A stretch of 64,000 nt of DNA from Amycolatopsis echigonensis (GCF_014174495.1 NZ_JACJHR010000052.1:1-64000); one strand, 5' to 3'; shown: positions 42,558 through 51,417, numbered from the stretch's first letter. Translations and numbers: made by a program. The notes: generated by a model not told the origin, from the letters alone.

Positions 42558-45491
42558 TCAGCCGGTGCGCCTCGGCGGTTCGCCGTTCACCACGGGACCG
42601 CCGCCGCTGCCGGGGTTGCCGCCGTCGGTGCCGCCGCCGAAGATGCCGCCCGGACGGGTCGGGCTGGTCGTCGTCGAGGACGGCGGATGCGACGAGGTGG
42701 ACGGCGGCGGCTCCGAAGACGAGGACGTCGTGGGAGGCGGCGGCGGTTGCTCGCTCGACGTCTGGCGCGGCGGCGGGGCCGTCTTGCTCGACGTCACGAC
42801 CTCGTCCGCGTCCTTGCCGATCGGATCGACCTTGTCGAACTTCTCGCTCGGCTTGTCCTTCAGGTAGTTCGTGAGGAAGTCCTGCCACGCCGGGCCCGCG
42901 ATCGTCTTGCCGAAGATCGGGTTCCCGTCCTGGTCGTGCAGCGGCTTGTTGCCGTCGCCGCCGATCCAGACCGCGGCCGACACCGACGGCGTGTACCCGA
43001 CCATCCAGGTCTGGGCGTTGCGGTCCTTGTACGAACTGGGGTCGCCGTCCTGCGGGTCGTACTGCTGGGTACCGGTCTTGCCCGCGCACTCGTGGCCGCT
43101 CGGGCACTTCAGGTGCGATTCGGCGATGACCGGACCGAGCGCGTCGGTGACGTTCCCGGCGATCTGCTTGCTCTTGTCCGCGTTGTCGTCGAACGCGGGT
43201 TTCGCCTGCCCGGCCGTGTCGTCGAAGATGACCTCGTCCTGGGAGTTCGTGAGCTTCGCGACGAAGTGCTGATCGCGCCGGACACCGCCGGAGGCGAACG
43301 ACGAGTAGCCGGCGGCCATGTCCTCCGGGGTGACCACGGTGGCGCCACCGCCGAGGGCGATGTTGGCGTCGCTCGTGCCGAGCTTGGCCTTGCCCTTCGG
43401 CGCGGCCTGCACGCCCGCTTCCTTCGCGGCTTCCGCGACCCGGGCGGGCTTCGTCCAGTTCAGCACCATGTCGTAGAACACGGTGTTCGCCGAGACCTCC
43501 ATGGCCTTTTTGACCGTGCACTGAGGACCGCAACTGGCGCTTTCGCCCGCGTTGCGGACCACGCGGCCGCCGAGCTCCCGGTTGTTCGTGCCGTCGAAGA
43601 CTTCGCCGAGGCCCTTGCCCATTTTGAGCCAGGCGGTGAGGTCGTAGGCCTTCATCGACGAACCGGGGTTCTGCGGGGTGTTCGCCCAGTCCGTGGCGAG
43701 CACGTCCTTGCCCGCGCTGTTCTTCACAGTGGTCGGCCCGCCGTAATAGGCGAGCACGCCCCCGGTTCTCGGGTCGACGGCGACCAGCGCTCCCCGGAGG
43801 TTCTCGTCGGTCTGGCCCTGCATGTTGTCCTGAACGGACTGCACGGCGATCTTCTGCGCGTTCGGGTCGATCGTCGTGTAGATCTTCGCGCCGGTGGAGT
43901 ACAGCTTGTCCTCGTCGTAGCCCTTGTCCTTGAGCTCGTCGAGAATGCGCTGCTGGATGAAGTAGTCCAGCGTGCCGGCGTCTTCCTTCTTCTGCGCGTC
44001 GCGCGGGATCATCGTGGGAAGCTGCGCGGCCTTGCGGTCGGCGGGCGAAAGCCAGTGGTTGGCGACCATCTGGTCCATCACGTAGCTCCACCGCTTCTGC
44101 ACGTACGCGGTGTCGCGGTCGCGGCTCGGGCCCTGGATCATCCCGGCGAGCAGCGCCGCCTCGGAAGCGTTGAGATCCTTGACGTCCTTGCCGAAGTACG
44201 CCTTCGACGCGGCGGCGATGCCGTTCGCGCCGCGGCCGAAGAAGACGATGTTCAGGTAGCCGGTGATGATGTCCGATTTGGACGTCTCGTTGTTCAGCTT
44301 GAACGACTTCGCCAGCTCGGTCCATTTCCGCGTCAGCGTCGGGGCGTCGTTCTTGGTCGCCTGCTTGATGTACTGCTGCGAAATGGTCGAACCGCCGCCG
44401 GTGCCGCCGGTCGCCTGGTTGAAGACCGACCGCAGGATCGCCATCACGTTGAAGCCGGAGTTGGTCTCGAAGCTCGCGTCCTCGGCCGAGTAGACGGCGT
44501 GCTTGACGACCTCGGGGATCTGGTTGGGCTGCAGCAGTTCGCGGTTGCCGCCCTGCGGGACCACTTTGCCCATCACCGATTTGTCGCCGTAGTAGAAGGT
44601 GATCGGCTGGCTCTGCTTCGCGAGCACGTCCTGCGGCGACGGCACGTCGACCAGGAAGTAAGTGATCACGAACGCGATCGCGGGCACCACGACGAACAGG
44701 CCGAACATCGCGTACAGCACGCGCCGGACGATCTTCCACCGGCGTTTGCGGCGCTGCATCGGCGAGAGCGGGGTCTTGTTCTTCTTGCCGTCCTCCTCGC
44801 CTTCCGGCTCGTCCTCGAAGTCCGCGTCGTCCGAGTACTGGGCGAGGCGGGTTTCCTCGTCGTACGGGTCGTGGTCGTCGTACCGGTCGTCGTAAGGCGC
44901 GTAGCCGTTGTGCGCGGCGTGCGTGATCAGGTCCGGTTCGCGGTCGGTCTCCGGATAGGACGGCGGAGGCGGAGGCGGCGGGACCCGGCGGCCCTGTGGC
45001 GGACGTCCGCCCGGCGGCGGCTGCCGGAAACCCTGGGTGCCGTTCCCGGTGGGACCGCCATTGGGACCGCCGTTCGGACCGCCGTTGGGTCCGGGACGTC
45101 CGACCGGGGGCTGGCGACGCGGCGGGGGCGCGCCCTGTCCGTCGAGGATCTGCGACGCGCGGGTGGCCGAACCGCGATCCTGCGGTGCGGGGCCTTGCGG
45201 CGGGCGGCCCTGCGGAGCGCGGTTCTGCGGAGGCCGCTGCGGACGGCGCGGCTCGTCGGCGGCGGGCCACTGCGGAGCGCCTTCGTCGCCGCTCGGCCAT
45301 TCCGGACCGGCTTCGGCTCGCGGGGCGCGCGGCGGGCGCGGACCGCCCGCGGGAGGACGGCGGGGCGGCGCGGGGCGCCGGGGGGCGTCATCGGCGGGCC
45401 AGGCGGGACCGGGGTCCTCCTGCGGGCGCCGGGCACGGCGAGGTGCATCTGGCTCCTGGCTCGGCCAGGAGCGGTTGCGGTCGTCGTTCAC
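42558..45491 (-). CDS. Class A penicillin-binding protein (bifunctional), copy B
   Basis: A 977-residue paralogue of the next gene, sharing its start (VNDDRNRSWP), membrane-helix region (RRVLYAMFGLFVVVPAIAFV) and domain order. GT51: EDASFETNSGFN and GGGSTISQQYIKQA. Transpeptidase: S611 in PGSSMKAYD, SANTVFYD, and AGKTGTQQYD. Its cytoplasmic tail is longer (about 270 residues, Pro/Arg-rich then acidic), and the C-terminal tail is Ser/Pro/Thr-rich. GGAGG precedes GTG 45491. All catalytic motifs are intact, so both copies should be active. The different tails suggest recruitment by different division or tip-growth partners. Confidence 0.92.
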   Translation of the reverse strand: MNDDRNRSWPSQEPDAPRRARRPQEDPGPAWPADDAPRRPAPPRRPPAGGPRPPRAPRAEAGPEWPSGDEGAPQWPAADEPRRPQRPPQNRAPQGRPPQGPAPQDRGSATRASQILDGQGAPPPRRQPPVGRPGPNGGPNGGPNGGPTGNGTQGFRQPPPGGRPPQGRRVPPPPPPPSYPETDREPDLITHAAHNGYAPYDDRYDDHDPYDEETRLAQYSDDADFEDEPEGEEDGKKNKTPLSPMQRRKRRWKIVRRVLYAMFGLFVVVPAIAFVITYFLVDVPSPQDVLAKQSQPITFYYGDKSVMGKVVPQGGNRELLQPNQIPEVVKHAVYSAEDASFETNSGFNVMAILRSVFNQATGGTGGGSTISQQYIKQATKNDAPTLTRKWTELAKSFKLNNETSKSDIITGYLNIVFFGRGANGIAAASKAYFGKDVKDLNASEAALLAGMIQGPSRDRDTAYVQKRWSYVMDQMVANHWLSPADRKAAQLPTMIPRDAQKKEDAGTLDYFIQQRILDELKDKGYDEDKLYSTGAKIYTTIDPNAQKIAVQSVQDNMQGQTDENLRGALVAVDPRTGGVLAYYGGPTTVKNSAGKDVLATDWANTPQNPGSSMKAYDLTAWLKMGKGLGEVFDGTNNRELGGRVVRNAGESASCGPQCTVKKAMEVSANTVFYDMVLNWTKPARVAEAAKEAGVQAAPKGKAKLGTSDANIALGGGATVVTPEDMAAGYSSFASGGVRRDQHFVAKLTNSQDEVIFDDTAGQAKPAFDDNADKSKQIAGNVTDALGPVIAESHLKCPSGHECAGKTGTQQYDPQDGDPSSYKDRNAQTWMVGYTPSVSAAVWIGGDGNKPLHDQDGNPIFGKTIAGPAWQDFLTNYLKDKPSEKFDKVDPIGKDADEVVTSSKTAPPPRQTSSEQPPPPPTTSSSSEPPPSTSSHPPSSTTTSPTRPGGIFGGGTDGGNPGSGGGPVVNGEPPRRTG

Positions 45492-45582
45492 GAATGGGCC
45501 TCCGAGGGCTGTACTGCCGGCGCCGTCGTCCGGGACGGACAGCGGCGCGCCGCCCTGCGTTCTGCAGCGGTTGTGGTACTCG

Positions 45583-45984
45583 TCACTGCCCGGCAGTCCT
45601 TCGCGGCCGGGTCGGCTGGGGCTCTCCCGTGCCGAGGACATAGGACAGGACCAGATGGTTCCAATGGCACGTCCGGCACACCTCTACGTCATAGACCGTG
45701 AACTCCCCGAAAATCCCCGACATCCGGGTCAGTTCGGCGGGGGTGCGTGCCGATCCCGAGACGTGCTTGAGCTCGTCGCCGTACACCCAGGAGACGAGGT
45801 GCAGCGGCGCCCGGCGGCACATCGGACAGGCCCGGTCCTCGGGCCTGCCGTGGAATTTCGCCGCGCGGAGCAGGTACGGGCTCGCGTCGCAGACCTCGTG
45901 GTCTCCGACGCGTCCGGAGCGGACGCCGGCCAGCAGCGCACGGCGCTGCAAGGCGTAATCCACAACCTGCCGCTGGTTTCGCAC
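45583..45984 (-). CDS. DUF5318 protein (Rv0049-like)
   Basis: About 133 residues. Starts at GTG 45984 (RNQRQVVDYALQRRALLAGV), which matches the N-terminus of M. tuberculosis Rv0049 as I recall it. Two Cys pairs (ACPMCRR and EVCRTCHWN) form a likely zinc ribbon; PYLLRAAKFHG and SGSARTPAEL are conserved. Function is unknown, but the gene always appears close to the ponA1 homologue, as here, where it lies 91 bases upstream of PBP copy B in the same direction. It may act in wall synthesis or its control. Confidence 0.85.
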   Translation of the reverse strand: MRNQRQVVDYALQRRALLAGVRSGRVGDHEVCDASPYLLRAAKFHGRPEDRACPMCRRAPLHLVSWVYGDELKHVSGSARTPAELTRMSGIFGEFTVYDVEVCRTCHWNHLVLSYVLGTGEPQPTRPRRTAGQ

Positions 45985-46135
45985 GAGGACAGAGTACGGG
46001 CTCTTTCTGTGTCCGCGGTGCCCCCTGCTTTCCCGCACCCACGGCGACCGTTCGGACACGCCGAAAGAGCGATAACGCTCTGATCACGGATCGCCGGGCG
46101 CGCGCTGGTCGCGGGTTACTTCCGCCACTTCGATG

Positions 46136-46148
46136 TATCGGCGCGATA
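46136..46148. promoter_or_regulatory. Palindrome upstream of PadR gene
   Basis: TATCG-GCG-CGATA is a 13-base palindrome inside ATGTATCGGCGCGATATACT, about 80 bases before the PadR start. PadR proteins often bind palindromes in their own promoters. Candidate autoregulatory site only. Confidence 0.4.
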
Positions 46149-46229
46149 TACTCGGCGAGTAGGTTGGCTGAGCCGGTCCCGGGTGATCAACGGTGCCGGC
46201 CGCGGCGTATTCCCGGAATGGGGTGTGGT

Positions 46230-46787
46230 GTGCTCGAACTCGCGATCCTCGGATTGCTGCACGAGGCGCCCATGCACGGGTACGTGCTGCGCAAACGTTT
46301 GCACGAGACGCTCGGGATGTTCCGGACGTTCTCGTACGGCTCGCTGTACCCGACCTTGCGCCGGTTGCTGCGGGCCGGTTACCTCGTCGAGGAGTTCGAC
46401 GAGGCGGACGACCGGGCGTGGTCCCGGCGCGGCCGCCGCGTCTACAAGCTCACCGCCGAGGGCAAGGAACGCTTCGCCGAACTGCTCGGCGACGCGGGAC
46501 CGCAGACGTGGGACGACGAGGGATTCGGCGTCCACCTGGCGTTCTTCTCGCGGACACCGGCCGACGTCAGGATGCGAATCCTGGAAGGCCGCCGCCGCCG
46601 CGTCGAGGAGCGGCGCGAAGGCTTGCGGGACGCGCTGGCCAGGGCCGAGGAGAAGATCGACCGCTACACCCGCGAGCTGCACCGGCTGGGGCTGGAGTCG
46701 AGCGAGCGGGAGGTGCGCTGGCTCAACGAGCTGATCGCGCACGAACAAGCCGAGCAGCGCGGCCCGGAGCAGCCGGGACCGAGTTGA
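46230..46787 (+). CDS. PadR-family transcriptional regulator
   Basis: About 185 residues. GTG 46230 gives LELAILGLLHEAPMHGYVLR, the usual start of the family; ATG 46218 is an alternative. The winged helix continues with TFSYGSLYPTLRRLLRAGYL, and a C-terminal dimerisation helix (MRILEGRRRRVEERREGL) follows. It corresponds to Rv0047c, which precedes ino1 in mycobacteria as it does here (65 bases upstream, same strand), so it may control ino1 and itself. The ligand is unknown. Confidence 0.9.
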   Translation: MLELAILGLLHEAPMHGYVLRKRLHETLGMFRTFSYGSLYPTLRRLLRAGYLVEEFDEADDRAWSRRGRRVYKLTAEGKERFAELLGDAGPQTWDDEGFGVHLAFFSRTPADVRMRILEGRRRRVEERREGLRDALARAEEKIDRYTRELHRLGLESSEREVRWLNELIAHEQAEQRGPEQPGPS

Positions 46788-46852
46788 GCGGCGGCCGCAA
46801 CGGGGCGGCAGACCTGCAGATGCAAGTGGATGAGATTGAAGGAGAAACCGGC

Positions 46853-47941
46853 ATGGGCGAGAACCGCCGCGTTCGGGTGGCCATCGTGGGCGTCGGCAAC
46901 TGCGCCTCGTCGCTGGTCCAGGGCGTGCAGTACTACCGCGACGCGGATCCCGGTACGCGCGTCCCCGGTTTGATGCACGTCCAGTTCGGCGACTACCACG
47001 TGCGCGACGTCGAGTTCGTCGCCGCGTTCGACGTCGACGCGAAGAAGGTCGGCAGGGACCTCTCGGAGGCGATCTCCGCCAGCGAGAACAACACGATCAA
47101 GATCGCCGACGTGCCGCCGCTCGGCGTCACCGTCCAGCGCGGGCACACCTACGACGGCCTCGGCCGCTTCTACCGCGAGACCATCGAGGAGTCCGACGAG
47201 GCACCCGTCGACGTGGTCGCCGCGCTGCGCGACGCGCAGGTCGACGTGCTCGTCTCCTACCTTCCGGTCGGCTCCGAAGAGGCCGACAAGTTCTACGCGC
47301 AGGCCGCGATCGACGCGGGCGTCGCGTTCGTCAACGCGCTGCCGGTGTTCATCGCCTCCGACCCGGAGTGGGCCAAGAAGTTCGAGGACGCGGGCGTCCC
47401 GATCGTCGGCGACGACATCAAGTCCCAGGTCGGCGCCACCATCACGCACCGCGTGCTGGCGAAGCTCTTCGAGGACCGCGGCGTGCAGCTCGACCGCACG
47501 ATGCAGCTCAACGTGGGCGGGAACATGGACTTCCTGAACATGAAGGAGCTGGAGCGGCTCGAGTCGAAGAAGATCTCGAAGACCCAGTCGGTCACCTCGC
47601 AGGTGGACCGCGAGCTCGGCAAGGGCAATGTCCACATCGGACCGTCGGACTACGTGCAGTGGCTCGACGACCGCAAGTGGGCCTACGTCCGCCTCGAGGG
47701 CCGCGCGTTCGGCGACGTCCCGCTGAACCTGGAGTACAAGCTCGAGGTGTGGGACTCCCCCAACTCGGCGGGCATCATCATCGACGCGGTGCGCGCGGCG
47801 AAGATCGCCAAGGACCGCGGCATCGGCGGCCCGATCCTGTCCGCGTCGTCCTACTTCATGAAGTCGCCGCCGGAGCAGTACGACGACTCGACCGCCCGCG
47901 ACGCGGTCGACGCCTTCATCCGCGGCGAACTGGAGCGCTGA
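46853..47941 (+). CDS. ino1: Inositol-3-phosphate synthase
   Basis: A 362-residue enzyme that converts glucose 6-phosphate to 1L-myo-inositol 1-phosphate using NAD, first step to phosphatidylinositol and mycothiol in actinomycetes. Dinucleotide-binding VAIVGVGNCASSLVQG is at the N-terminus; the active-site regions FVNALPVFIA, GDDIKSQVGATITHR, LNVGGNMDFLNM and EYKLEVWDSPNSAG are intact. GGAG at 46840 precedes ATG 46853. Length and motifs match the short actinobacterial form. Follows the PadR gene; ends at a palindromic repeat. Confidence 0.96.
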   Translation: MGENRRVRVAIVGVGNCASSLVQGVQYYRDADPGTRVPGLMHVQFGDYHVRDVEFVAAFDVDAKKVGRDLSEAISASENNTIKIADVPPLGVTVQRGHTYDGLGRFYRETIEESDEAPVDVVAALRDAQVDVLVSYLPVGSEEADKFYAQAAIDAGVAFVNALPVFIASDPEWAKKFEDAGVPIVGDDIKSQVGATITHRVLAKLFEDRGVQLDRTMQLNVGGNMDFLNMKELERLESKKISKTQSVTSQVDRELGKGNVHIGPSDYVQWLDDRKWAYVRLEGRAFGDVPLNLEYKLEVWDSPNSAGIIIDAVRAAKIAKDRGIGGPILSASSYFMKSPPEQYDDSTARDAVDAFIRGELER

Positions 47942-47956
47942 CCCCAGCCTGACTGT

Positions 47957-48007
47957 CCGTGAAGGGCTCCTTGAGGGAATCTGATTCCCTCAAGGAGTCC
48001 TTCACGG
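47957..48007. repeat. Palindromic intergenic repeat, copy 2 (probable bidirectional terminator)
   Basis: Two 24-base arms (47957-47980 and 47984-48007) are inverted with one mismatch; loop CTG. Sequence is closely related to copy 1 at 35907-35959 (shared GTGAAGG[GA]CTCCTTG). It lies between convergent ino1 and methyltransferase genes. Confidence 0.88.
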
Positions 48008-48009
48008 CG

Positions 48010-48867
48010 TCAGGGCCGGTCTGCGGTGACCAGTTCGGTTTTGGTCATCGCGTCGCCGAGCGGGTCGGGCAGCTGCTTGCCGTACTGGGCGGCGAGATCG
48101 CCCGCGCGGTCGACCGTCGTCCGCCAGCCTTGCCCGGCGAGCCAGTCGATCGGGTTCCGGCGCGGTTCGGTCGAAAGCACGTCGTTCACGTCGAGGCCGA
48201 GCCGTGCTCCGGCGGCCGACGACCGGATGGTGTCGAGGATGTCGGTGCTGCCGAGGTCGGGGATGTGTTCGAGGCCGATCCGGCTGCCCGGCGCGCTGCG
48301 GGCGTGCACGAGGTCGAACAGCAGTTCCTCCGCGGCCGCGGGCAGATACGGCAGCAGCCCTTCGGCGATCCACACCGACGGACGGGTGCGGTCGAATCCG
48401 GCGTTTTCCAGGGTGGCGGGCCAGTCCTCGCGCAGGTCGGCTCCGATCGGATGGCGGCGGCAGCGCGGGGCCGCGCCGAGCCCGTCCAGGACGTCCTGTT
48501 TGAACGCGAGCACTCGCGGCTGGTCCACCTCGTAGACGTCGCGGCCGGAGAGGTCCAGCCGGAAGGCGCGGGCGTCGAGCCCGGCGGCGAGGATCACCAC
48601 CTGCGGCGCGTCCGTGCCGGTGACCACGTCGTCGAAGAACCGGGACCGCACCGCGAGGTACCCGGCCATCGCCATCCAGAGCGGATCGTCGAGCGGTTCG
48701 ATCGGCATTGGCCGCGGCGGATTCGCGGCGCGGACGAACTCCGCCGCGTACGGGTCTTCGATCAGCGGATCCGGGGACACGGTGACGATCGCCCGGCCGG
48801 CCGCGACCCCGAGCGCGGTCAGTCCGACGCTGCTGACGATGTCCCAATCCTGGTCCGGTGCAGCCAT
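48010..48867 (-). CDS. SAM-dependent methyltransferase, LCM/TIGR00027 type
   Basis: A 285-residue protein of the leucine-carboxyl-methyltransferase-like family abundant in actinomycetes. SAM motif: VVILAAGLDARAFRL; YEVDQPRVLAFKQDVL and WIAEGLLPYLP are characteristic; N-terminal SVGLTALGVAAGRA matches mycobacterial homologues. The substrate of these proteins is unknown; some act on polyketides or O-methylate acids. ATG 48867. Single gene, convergent with ino1. Confidence 0.88.
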   Translation of the reverse strand: MAAPDQDWDIVSSVGLTALGVAAGRAIVTVSPDPLIEDPYAAEFVRAANPPRPMPIEPLDDPLWMAMAGYLAVRSRFFDDVVTGTDAPQVVILAAGLDARAFRLDLSGRDVYEVDQPRVLAFKQDVLDGLGAAPRCRRHPIGADLREDWPATLENAGFDRTRPSVWIAEGLLPYLPAAAEELLFDLVHARSAPGSRIGLEHIPDLGSTDILDTIRSSAAGARLGLDVNDVLSTEPRRNPIDWLAGQGWRTTVDRAGDLAAQYGKQLPDPLGDAMTKTELVTADRP

Positions 48868-48953
48868 TTCCCACCCCTCGAGCCGATCTTGTTGGCAGAG
48901 GTTCAGGATGGCACTGCGCGACGGGGCGGATACGGGCAGCGACCGTTTTGCGG

Positions 48954-49610
48954 TTATTTGCCGCTGTGGGCTGCGTCACTCAGCGAGTGCGGCAGGGCGG
49001 CGAGGTTCGGCAGCACCGTGGCCTTTCGCAGCACGGCCGGATCCGGCGGGAAATGCGGGTTCGGCACCGCGAACACCGTCATGTTCGCCGCGAACGCCGC
49101 GCGCAGGCCGTTCGTCGAGTCCTCCACCGCGGCGCAGCGGGAAGCTTCGACGCCCAGCAGCGTCGCCGCACGCAGGTAGACGTCCGGTTCGGGCTTGCCC
49201 GCGGCCACTTCCTCGCTCGACACCGCGACCGGGACCAGGGACGTCAAGTCGCACGCGGTCAGGAACGAGTGGATCAGCACCGGCGGCGACGAACTGGCGA
49301 TCGCGACCGGCCAATGCCGGGAGATCTCGCGCACGACCTGGTCCGCGCCGTCGATGACCGGCGGGCGGTCGGCGTAGCGGGCCGCCATCTCGTCGATCAC
49401 GACGCGCGCGATCTCGTCCGGGGCGAGCTGCGCGCCGAGGGTTTCCACCAGGTAGTTCGCCCATTCCGGCGTGCTCATCCCCTGCTGGGCGCGGGTCGCC
49501 TCCGGCCGCCAGGTCCCGCCGTGCTCGGCGACTACGGCTCGGCGCACCTCGTCCCACGTCGTTTCGGAGTCCACCAGTACGCCGTCGAGGTCGAAGATCA
49601 CCGCATCCAC
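48954..49610 (-). CDS. HAD-superfamily phosphatase
   Basis: A 218-residue HAD hydrolase of the beta-phosphoglucomutase/phosphatase branch. Motif I is IFDLDGVLVDSE with nucleophile Asp, motif II is ASSSPP, motif III Lys is in AAGKPEPDVYL, and motif IV is AAVEDSTNGL. The substrate is probably a sugar phosphate. GTG 49610. The cap domain is helical, of the usual size. It is divergent from the MarR gene across an 85-base gap. Confidence 0.87.
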   Translation of the reverse strand: MDAVIFDLDGVLVDSETTWDEVRRAVVAEHGGTWRPEATRAQQGMSTPEWANYLVETLGAQLAPDEIARVVIDEMAARYADRPPVIDGADQVVREISRHWPVAIASSSPPVLIHSFLTACDLTSLVPVAVSSEEVAAGKPEPDVYLRAATLLGVEASRCAAVEDSTNGLRAAFAANMTVFAVPNPHFPPDPAVLRKATVLPNLAALPHSLSDAAHSGK

Positions 49611-49682
49611 TTGTCCAGCCTAGGGCTACTGGCCTGGACCACCTTGTGAGCCGAATTACTTCGCTACCCTAACTACTTTTTG

Positions 49683-49695
49683 TTAGCCTAGCTAA
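49683..49695 (+). promoter_or_regulatory. Palindrome abutting the MarR start codon
   Basis: TTAGC-CTA-GCTAA is a 13-base palindrome ending one base before GTG 49696. No Shine-Dalgarno sequence precedes the start, so the mRNA may be leaderless with the promoter here. A MarR dimer bound at this site would block transcription of its own operon. Confidence 0.6.
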
Positions 49696-50181
49696 GTGAC
49701 TTCCTCGACGGGCGATCTGGCGCAGCGGCTGCGGCCGGTGGTGTTCCGGCTGTACTACCTGGTGCGCCGCGAATCCGCGCAGCTGCTGACCCTGACCCAG
49801 GGGTCGGTGCTGTCGGAGCTGGTCGGCCGCGGGCCGAGCCGGATGAGCCGGCTCTCCCGTCTCGAGCGCGTGCGGATGCCGTCGATGACCGACGTCGTGC
49901 GCAGGCTCGAACGGCTCGGCATGGTGACCCGCCGTCCCGACCCGGCGGACGGGCGCGCCGTGCTCGTGGAGGCCACGCCGGAAGGCGAGCGGTTCTACGC
50001 CGAGATGATCGCGGGCCGGGAGGCGGAGCTGCGGGCGCGGCTCGACCGTCTCGACCCGGCCGAGCGCGCCGCCATCGACGCCGCGCTTCCCGCGCTCACG
50101 AAGCTGATCGCCGACTTCCACCGTGACGATCCCGCCGCGGAACTCGCCGTACTGTCTGAAGGAGGAACTGATCCGCGATGA
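49696..50181 (+). CDS. MarR-family transcriptional regulator
   Basis: A 161-residue regulator. The winged helix includes LSELVGRGPSRMSRLSRLER, then RMPSMTDVVRRLERLGMV and the wing RRPDPADGRAVLVEATPEG. The last bases overlap the start of the MFS gene (ATGA), so regulator and transporter form an operon; an efflux-type ligand that releases the repressor is likely. GTG 49696 follows a palindrome directly. The HAD gene is divergent and may share control. Confidence 0.9.
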   Translation: MTSSTGDLAQRLRPVVFRLYYLVRRESAQLLTLTQGSVLSELVGRGPSRMSRLSRLERVRMPSMTDVVRRLERLGMVTRRPDPADGRAVLVEATPEGERFYAEMIAGREAELRARLDRLDPAERAAIDAALPALTKLIADFHRDDPAAELAVLSEGGTDPR

Positions 50182-51398
50182 GCGCTGAGCACCACTCGAG
50201 CCTGCTGGACGCGGTCAAGGACCAGCCCAAACAGGTGTGGATCACCGCGTTCGCCGCGGTCATCGCGTTCATGGGCATTGGCCTCGTCGACCCGATCCTG
50301 CTGTCCATCGCCAAGGGGCTGAACGCTTCGCCGTCCCAGGTCACGCTGCTGTTCACGTCGTATCTCGGCGTGCAGGTCATCGCGATGCTCTTCACCGGCG
50401 CGATGTCCGCCCGGTTCGGGGCCAAGCGGACCGTGCTGGTCGGGCTGACTCTGATCGTCGCCGCGACCGCGCTGTGTGCCGCCGCCGGTTCGATCGAGCA
50501 ACTTGTCGGCCTGCGTGCGGTGTGGGGACTCGGCAACGCTTTCTTCATCGCCACCGCGCTGTCGGTGATCGTCGGCGCGGCGACCGGTGGCCAATCCGGC
50601 GCGATCCTGCTTTATGAAGCAGCGCTGGGGGTCGGGCTCGCGGTCGGTCCGCTGCTCGGCGCGCTGCTGGGCACGATCTCGTGGCGCGGTCCGTTCCTCG
50701 GCACCGCGGTGCTGATGATCGCCGCGCTGGTGCTGTGCTCGATCTTCCTGAAGAGCGACTCGCACGAGAAGCGGGAACCGATCAAGCTGCTCGACCCGAT
50801 CCGCGCGCTGAAGCACCCTGGTCTGCTGCGCACGTCGGTCGCCTCGGCGCTGTACACCGCCGCGTTCTTCGCGGTGCTCGCCTGGTCCCCGTTCGTGCTC
50901 GGCTGGAACGCCATCGCCGTCGGCCTGATCTTCTGCGGCTGGGGCCTGTGCGTGGCGATCGCCGGCGTGGTGCTCGCCCCGAAGATGGCCGCCCGCTTCG
51001 GCGAACGGCACGCTGCGGCGCTGGCCGTGGTCGGCTACACCGTCCTGATGCTGGTGCTGGCCATCCCGAGCAAGCCGGTGGTGGTCGTCGGGATCATCCT
51101 GTCCGGCCTGGTCTCCGGGCTGCTGAACACGCTGTTCACCGGGACCGCGATGTCGATCAGCGACGCGCCGCGGCCGGTCGCGAGCGCGGGGTACAACTTC
51201 TGCCGCTGGTTCGGCGGCGCGATCGCGGCCACGCTCGTCGGCCACGTCGCCGAGTGGATGGGCTGGGAGCAGGGTCCGTTCCTGATCGCCGCGGTGCTGT
51301 GCCTGATCGCCGCGGTGCTCCTGTCGCAGCGCGAGAAGAAGGCCGACCCGCACACCGTGCCGAAGGAGGCCGCGCTCGTCGGCGACGAGGAGTTCTGA
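50178..51398 (+). CDS. MFS transporter (drug efflux type)
   Basis: A 406-residue protein with twelve predicted helices. It begins with a short cytoplasmic part, then VWITAFAAVIAFMGIGLVDP, and the motif-A loop is GAMSARFGAKRTVL. Late helices include GYTVLMLVLAIPSKPVVVVG. This is the DHA1-like, MarR-controlled efflux arrangement. The start overlaps the MarR stop, and a strong hairpin follows, so the operon is two genes. Substrate unknown. Confidence 0.9.
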   Translation: MSAEHHSSLLDAVKDQPKQVWITAFAAVIAFMGIGLVDPILLSIAKGLNASPSQVTLLFTSYLGVQVIAMLFTGAMSARFGAKRTVLVGLTLIVAATALCAAAGSIEQLVGLRAVWGLGNAFFIATALSVIVGAATGGQSGAILLYEAALGVGLAVGPLLGALLGTISWRGPFLGTAVLMIAALVLCSIFLKSDSHEKREPIKLLDPIRALKHPGLLRTSVASALYTAAFFAVLAWSPFVLGWNAIAVGLIFCGWGLCVAIAGVVLAPKMAARFGERHAAALAVVGYTVLMLVLAIPSKPVVVVGIILSGLVSGLLNTLFTGTAMSISDAPRPVASAGYNFCRWFGGAIAATLVGHVAEWMGWEQGPFLIAAVLCLIAAVLLSQREKKADPHTVPKEAALVGDEEF

Positions 51399-51417
51399 GC
51401 CTTATCGCAACGCTCGG

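Noticed and set aside
42393..45701. A 1102-codon open frame on the plus strand across the PBP genes
   Set aside because: It is antisense to two PBP genes with intact catalytic motifs and has the composition of a shadow frame.
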